Positions 57,924-64,000 of a stretch of 64,000 bases of DNA are shown here, piece by piece; position 1 is the first letter of the stretch; every line of letters begins with the position of its first letter. The notes under the pieces were generated by a model that saw only the letters and a list, made by a program, of their open reading frames with translations, ran no database searches and had not been told where the DNA came from. The position numbers and the translations under genes were made by a program. Source of the stretch: Coffea arabica (lineage: Eukaryota > Streptophyta > Magnoliopsida > Gentianales > Rubiaceae); the NCBI RefSeq assembly GCF_036785885.1, contig NC_092310.1, forward strand, positions 4,216,001 to 4,280,000, in the 5' to 3' direction.

Positions 57924-58370
57924 AGAAGAAATACAAGTATTACGGGTCTCCTCTGGCCTCAAGAGGGTTAAGGTTGGACTTGCATTTTTTCTCTCTCGAC
58001 TTTCTTCTCTGTATTTTTTTTGGGTTTTTTTCTTTCCTGTCATTTTGGCCATGTCTGTGGCACTTATATTGTTCCTTTCATTTTCTTTATCGTAATAATA
58101 CATCCAACCAACTCGATATAGAAAATGGCAAAAAAAAGCACGAGAACGGAAAGCCAGCGGTCCAAGCAGAAAAGACGTTTTTATAATAAAAAAAAAAAAG
58201 AGAGAGGATGCGAGGCTATGATTTCACTTTGAAAGTGTGAGAGCATTATAATTCACAGCATCAGTGGGGCAGAAGAAATCAGAGTATCAAGAGTCTCCTC
58301 CGGCCTCAAGATCCTTAAGGTTGGAGCTAGATTTTCTGTTTCTCAGCTGTCGCCTCTATATTTTTTTCCC
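57924..58370 (+). repeat. Pair of about 100-bp diverged direct repeats
   Basis: A block with TCTCCTCTGGCCTCAAGA, TTAAGGTTGGA and a T-rich tail lies at about 57924-58020. It recurs at about 58270-58370 with roughly 15-20% difference. No coding capacity. Confidence 0.6.
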
Positions 58371-60201
58371 TTTTTTTCCCGGTAGGAGTATCAATCTATG
58401 TTGTTTGCTTTCATCAGAAAGGTGGAGCATCAAAAGTTTTTTCCCTTTAATAACCAGTTCCTAAATTTTTCCTTGCCATCTTTTTTTTTTAACATTACTA
58501 TCATATCAACATTACTTAAATTTTGTATCAACATTACTATCGTCATTTAACGTGTTTTGATTATCTATCAATATATAATGTAACTTGATTGTGCAATAAT
58601 TGCTGATCGAACATTTGTAATTGTGGACCAAGCTTGACAAGTTATCTAACCAAAGATTGTTTGACTTTGCTTTACTTGATTGAGGCACAATCAATCACTA
58701 ACCCATATTTAGAGCTTGAATCAATTGTGGATGTCTAAAATTTCACCCTACATTAAGAGAGTTAAATTTGTGCTCCCTCCGAGCCATTATTAAAACTGTA
58801 CTGTTCTTTTTTTTTTTTAAGTGCAAAATATTTTTGGTCCTATTCTCTGGTACAACTCCAACTTTCAATATTAATATGATCTGAAACGAAATTAGAATAA
58901 TATACCATATTCTCGTAAAGTTTTGCTCCTACTAAAACAAAAGATAAACCAATAAATACGATTTTTTCCCACTACTGCCCCTTCCGAACTTTCCATGTCT
59001 TTGGATTGGACTGAGATCTTGTCAGATTTGTATAATTACGTGTAACTCTATGTGTATTGTTGGTGCATTTTATTCTAAATAATTTTTTAAACTCTAAAGT
59101 CTAAATTTGTAACGCTTACGTCAATATGAGATTTCCTAACAGGAATATGTTGGAGAAAGTATAATGATGTAGAAAACCGAAGGAAGCTAAATCAATAACT
59201 GAATAAAAAGTCAAGGCAGAGGAAGTCCTATCAATGTTTTTAAACTCGGACTGGCCAGTGAACCGGAGAGGGGTAGGTTCGCAATCCGATTGGTCCAATC
59301 GGTCCCAACCGATCGATTCACCAGTTCTCTTTTTTTTTTTTTTGGGGCAACTTCAATGCTAAGTACTTCACATCTTCACTCTACACTTGGACTTGATAGT
59401 TGATACACAATCTAATATGGTTATTGATAACTGAAGTTCCTAAAATGCACTTACCAACATAATTTAAAACTAAATTTAAGTTGAGATAATAATAAATTTT
59501 CTAAAAGTTATACATGAAACCTGGAATGATAAAAAGAAACATAATCCCAATTAGTTTCCATTGATACTAGTCCTAAGCGAAATCTACATAACAATTACTA
59601 CAAGCTAGGCACCAAAGATGAAAAAGGAAAATCTGATTACAACTGCAAAAAATTGTAAAATTATAGTAGTGGACAATACAATTATTACAAGACAAACGGC
59701 ATCTCTGTCGTGGGCTAGTTGAAAATTTTCTTTTGATTAAAATTTTCAAATATTTGTACTAAATCATTTGCAAATGGAAATAGAAAACAAAAACCTTGAA
59801 AAGGAAAAAATTAAACTCACCAAAATGGAAAAACTCTTGTGAAAGTTGAAGCTTCGAACTTGCTTATAAATTAGCTAAGATAATAGCTTGATAATCACGA
59901 AGAAGGCTTGAGAAAGATTTTGTCATGGGTATTTGATTTGGAGGTGGAAAGATTACAAAGAAAAAAATGAAAAAAAAAAACCGAGAGAAGAAGCAGAGAC
60001 AAGAGAACCGAGAATTGAGGAAGTGAAGCAAAAGCCAAAAGGTGCTGTTTGGTGTCTACCGTGTCTTAGTGCTAGGGTTTCCTATTTTTTAATTAGATTT
60101 TTAGTTTTGCACTTAAGATAAGTAGGTTCTACACAAAAAAAGCATCTCTTGTGAATGTAGTCTAGTGGTAACAAGTCTTTGTTGTGACTGTAGAGACCTA
60201 A
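58371..60201. other. Intergenic stretch with CCGG-rich MITE remnant
   Basis: Near 59235-59330 is a degraded copy of the TGTTTTTAAACTCGGAC-type element seen at 22990. Otherwise AT-rich DNA with no supported gene. Just before 60202 a TAGTGGTAACAAG sequence resembles a polymerase III A box, but the rest of a SINE is missing. Confidence 0.4.
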
Positions 60202-63200
60202 TGTAGACACCAAAATTTCACCATTTTATTTTTCTTATTTTCCTTCATTTTATTCCTATTTTTGTTCATTTTAGTTAAATTTTATTTATTTTGTTTCATT
60301 TTCTATTTCTTGAGAGAAATCATTGTAGAAAAATCAGAAAAAGAAAAGAAAAGAAAACAGAAATCAGAAATCAGTTTTGTAAAAAAAAAAAAAAAAAAAA
60401 AAAACTCCTTCATTGCATGCGCGCATCTTCTCCTTTGAGCTGGTACGAAAACCAGCAACGAGCCATGGTACCAAATTTGCAGCTGGCAATTTGAACCCAT
60501 TCCACTCTTTTTTGTTGTTTTCTTTTTTCCCCTAATCCTTTGCCACCTCAGCCTCTTGATTTCTACCAGAAGAATCTAGAAGCCTAGCCAATCTAATGGC
60601 TTAAAATGGCCACAAAAATGCAGCAGAACCTCCATCCTTGATCCTAGGTTTTGGGGAGGATTTAAGGCTATAAAAGGGATAAAAAACACAGCCTTAAAGA
60701 AAAAAAAAGGAGTAAGAGTGAGAGGCGGCGGAAGAAAGAAAAACAGAGAGAAAAGAAGAAAGAAAAGAGAGAAAAAAAAGAAGAAGAGGGCACAAAATTT
60801 CCGCCAAAAATGTGAGCCAGGGTTGGTAATTGAGTCACCTTCCCTGTCTGATTCCGTTCTCGGTAGAACCTCTTTGGAGAAAGTATCTAACTTCTGGGGA
60901 ATCTATGATGATTAAGGAAGAAGTTTCATGTTGGAAATTTTTGGAGAAAACCTCAGAAACGTCTTCAAATCAAGGGCCGAATTTGATGCCTTCACATTCC
61001 TTAAAAAGCTGCAAAAGAAAGTTCTTGCTACTTTGTAGCACTTTGGGCAAAAGATTTCACGTTTTCCCAACCTGATTTCATCTTCAACCGTTTATAGGTA
61101 ACAATAACTTCCCTTACTAGCTACCCCAGCAAAACCACAAGCTTGCTTCTTCCTTTCCTTTGCTGCGTTTTTCTGTTTGGTTTCCTTGTTGGTTCTTCCA
61201 AAGATAGGCAATCATGTTTCAGTGCTATTAATAATGATGGGTTGAAGTTTCTGTTGGGTTTTTGCTGCTGAATCCACGAAGTTTGCTTGAGTTCATGGCT
61301 GGTTTTTCGTGTGCTGAATAAGTTTTCTGGGTTGCTGCGGAAGAAAGGTTGTAGAAGATGCTTTCCTTCGAAGCTTTGCATGACAATTTCTGAAATTTTC
61401 CTTTTCCCCCCTCCCCAACTTTTGCCTAATTTCACTATGGCCCAAAATTTGGAAAAAAAATCAATTTTGCCCCTATTAAATTTTAATCCTCTTTTTCATG
61501 TGTTAAGTAGGTTTTCGGGCAGAATAATTCTAGACTTTAGGGCATAAATAAAGTTTAATAATTTTTTTTTATTTAATATGTTGGTTGGGTTTTGTAAGAA
61601 AGTGAGTTTTTGGGTTTAGGGTTGTTTTGGTTGGGTTTGACAAGTGGATTTTAGTTTATTTTTATGGTTTCTGGTAATGGATTTTGGTTTTTTTTTTTTT
61701 TTGGTTGGGTTTGATTTGGCTTTGAGAGATAAAACACATGTTTTTTCAGTTGGGTTTTGTTTGGTTAAAAAGGTAGGTTAGCCTGCTTCTTACCTTAGGG
61801 CTTTTAGATGGGCCAGAAGGGTTTTAGCCCAAGACAAGAAATACAATGGCCCAATGGCCTTTTTACCAAGAAGTCTAATACGAAAATTGCATTCCAGTCC
61901 TGAACCTTTGAGTTATTTTATTGTGGCTCTAAAATTTTAATTTATTTCCATTAGATCCTTAATGTAATTATATTTGGTCCCTAAACTTTATTTTTCTTTG
62001 ATTTTGACCTCTCATCTTTGTAATAATTATAATTTGACTCCAAAAACTTTTTTATATTTGTAATTAGGTCCCTAATAGTTTTGATTTCTTAAATATAAGC
62101 GATTTATCTTTTTTAATTGTTAATTATACTTCATTTAAGTACTTTAGTTGATAGATTTCATGATTATTTTTATTCTTTATAATTAAATTGGTGTCTTGAT
62201 CATTTTGTTGATTTTGGACTATAAATAGGACAAATCCAATCTCAATTAACCACAACTTCAAGGGATGTATCTTCTTTTATTATTTTAAACTCTTTTATGT
62301 GCTCAAATGTGTTTCTTATATGTAATTGCATGTTTTTGGTGCCTTTTGTTTTTAATTACTCATTTTATTCATTTTAAGTTTCATTTATTCTATTTAATTT
62401 TGATGATTATTTGTGAGGTATTTAAATGCCAAGTTATAATAGATAGGTGCTCAAGACATGTATTTAACTAATCTATGTAATAGATAGGTTTTTATTCCCC
62501 CCTTAAATTGTAGTTAGGGCTCCAAATGTAATAGTTAGGATTTTATTTGCTTTTCTTTGCTTGTGTGCTTGCATGCTTGTGCGCTTATGTATTTATTCGT
62601 TTTCTTTAGGGTCTTTGCATCTAGATATCATGCCTACATGTTATGTGATATATGTGTTTTATGTGTTTACTTGCTTTAATTATGCTTTATATGATTTATT
62701 TAATTATAATAAATGCATGACGTCATCACACCAGTCCAACGCTAATTGTGGCATTTCTTCCTGATTTCTCACTAGTCCAATGCTAGTGAAGACTTGAAGA
62801 AATAAGCTAGTTCAATGCTAGACCTTTTAGGCCATCCACGCTCTATAATCACATGCTTGAGTGACATTTAGTGCATTCCATGCATATTTTTTATTTTTAG
62901 AATTTTTTTCATATCTTGCATGATATTTCTTCTATATATATTATCCCTCTTATCCCTATGTGCGTGAAACATGACATTTAGACTTGCATCCCATTTAGGA
63001 GAATAAAAATAGGTTAGCCCATTTGCTTGATTAGGTTAGAAGAGTCACCTTTCAAATATGGGAAATGGACGAGTATGGCTTCTTAGCCTTAGCACGGTCG
63101 TATCTCCTCTATAAAAAAGAAAATTGAAGTCACGAATCTTAGTCCCCCGTACTCGTTATGTTGCATTCCTCTCTTTTAGGTCATGTATATTTATTTTCTT

Positions 63201-63808
63201 CTTTTTTTCAAGTCTCCTTTTTGCATATTTGTGACATCTTTTAAAGAATCATTTTTGGGCATCATATTTAATGTGATTCGCACCAATTAAATTTTGAAGA
63301 GATATTTCGACCAACTCGACATCCATTAGGTCTAGATTTGCATTCATATAGCAACATCTAAATGTGATAAGTTTTATAGGTTAGATTAAGAAAATTTCCG
63401 ACTAAATCTCGCAACTAGTTTTGACTAGATTGAAAGGGTGCCTTAGATCAAGTCTTTGCCTTTCCTTTCTTCAACTGTGACTCCCGAATTCTTTTTTTCT
63501 GTTTTTCGAAGACCTAGAGTCGTTTAAAAAGTATTTTATATTTTTTTATTAAAAATACATTTTTAGGTGATTTGGTACATTTAAAGTTGATACCAAGTAA
63601 CGACTCCTATTTTTTCTTAAAAATACTTTTTAGACTATTATTTTGGGCCAAAATCGTCGTACTTTTAAGTCCCATTTTAGGTCATTTTTTTTATTTATTC
63701 TATAAAAAAACTCATTTTTTCACTCATCATTTTCCAGATAAAAAAAAATTGATTTTTCTAACAGCCTAAACACTCTTGGATTTTATTTATTCTAAAAATG
63801 GGGTGAGT
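60202..63808 (+). mobile_element. Tat/Ogre-like Ty3/Gypsy LTR, about 3.6 kb, probably solo
   Basis: The start TGTAGACACCAAAATTTCACC is of the type I recall for long Tat/Ogre LTRs. The 3' part (from about 63590) matches the LTR end at 1-170 of this window in the same orientation. A TATAAAAGGG box at 60669-60678 would be the LTR promoter. A pure A24 run lies at 60381-60404. The 3' boundary is blurred (AAAATGGGGTGAG at 63796-63808, versus GGGGCGCGACA in the left copy). No primer-binding site follows and no polypurine tract precedes it, which argues for a solo LTR. Text with repeated 'agtccaatgctag' phrases lies at 62730-62820. Confidence 0.65.
60669..60678 (+). promoter_or_regulatory. TATA box within the Ogre-like LTR
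   Basis: TATAAAAGGG, about 470 bp into the LTR, followed by a purine-rich leader. A match this good to the plant TATA consensus in the expected place supports LTR orientation on the plus strand. Confidence 0.5.
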
Positions 63809-63909
63809 ATTTGAAAATTTTAAAACTACCGGTTTACGATCTAAACGATTTTTATCTGTTCGTCTGCTTTCTAACAATTTTTCATTAACTTGCGGCTTGA
63901 GCACAAAAT

Positions 63910-64000
63910 CAGACCAGTGACATGTTCGGTTCGCGGTCCAACCAGTCGGACCGGCCAGTCCGGTTCCGGTTCTGAAACATTGAGTTCTATTGCTCTTGAA
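63910..64000. mobile_element. CCGG-rich MITE-like segment at window end
   Basis: GTTCGCGGTCCAACC, GGACCGGCCAGTCC and GGTTCTGAAACA match the right-hand part of the element at 22990-23646. The left part would lie upstream but is not clear. Confidence 0.4.

Noticed and set aside
60160..60201. SINE cut by the Ogre-like LTR (A-box-like TAGTGGTAACAAG)
   Set aside because: No B box or poly(A) tail was found on the far side of the LTR.
60291..60915. Lys/Glu-rich and hydrophobic short frames
   Set aside because: They come from low-complexity A- and GA-rich sequence inside an LTR.

Overview
This window is nuclear DNA of a flowering plant, almost certainly a eudicot. It holds intron-containing plant-type genes of specialised metabolism, embedded in AT-rich DNA packed with plant transposons. 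I cannot name the species. There are no bacterial operons, rRNA genes, intact tRNA genes or CRISPR arrays.

Four host loci can be reconstructed, all on the minus strand. (1) 7705-13181 is a pinoresinol-lariciresinol reductase (PLR)-like pseudogene, split by a 4.8-kb Ty1/Copia element. (2) and (3) 13620-15342 and 30626-33206 are two complete paralogous 2-oxoglutarate/Fe(II) dioxygenases of the scopoletin 8-hydroxylase type. Each has three exons of identical length (509, 346 and 252 nt) and encodes 368 aa. (4) 42911-48085 is a complete 14-exon serine carboxypeptidase-like (clade IA acyltransferase type) gene of 476 codons plus stop signal as counted here (477 codons including stop). It appears to use two GC-AG introns. 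A fifth locus at 54863-56366 is the 5' end only of a mitochondrial RecA (RECA3-like) gene, broken by a frameshift and truncated before the Walker A motif. Smaller exon-like fragments lie at 16990-17150 and 23790-24012.

Transposons make up most of the rest. Two full-length Copia elements are present: 8119-12944 is heavily mutated, and 24021-29285 has a perfect 5-bp target-site duplication (TSD) and one frameshift. There is also a compact non-autonomous LTR element (34002-35845), a 3' Copia remnant (39955-41079), a 2.8-kb solo LTR with a 5-bp TSD (51999-54788), and Tat/Ogre-like LTR sequence at both window edges (1-170 and 60202 to about 63808). DNA elements include foldback elements with 9-bp TSDs (45842-46636, 48882-49315), long palindromes (4025-5338, 17749-19453), a hAT-type element with an 8-bp TSD (22168-22969), several small MITEs, and a tRNA-derived SINE with a 16-bp TSD (6785-6876).

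The intact genes fit phenylpropanoid metabolism: coumarin hydroxylation for the two dioxygenases and acylation of specialised metabolites for the carboxypeptidase-like gene. The PLR fragment belongs to lignan synthesis. Nothing in the sequence shows that these genes act in one pathway. I saw no clear sign of an undescribed multi-gene system. The strongest leads are the two GC-AG introns in one gene, the excess of transition-type stop codons in a young retroelement, the in-frame 18-bp leader minisatellite of the second Copia element, and the unexplained loop sequence of the 1.7-kb palindrome.
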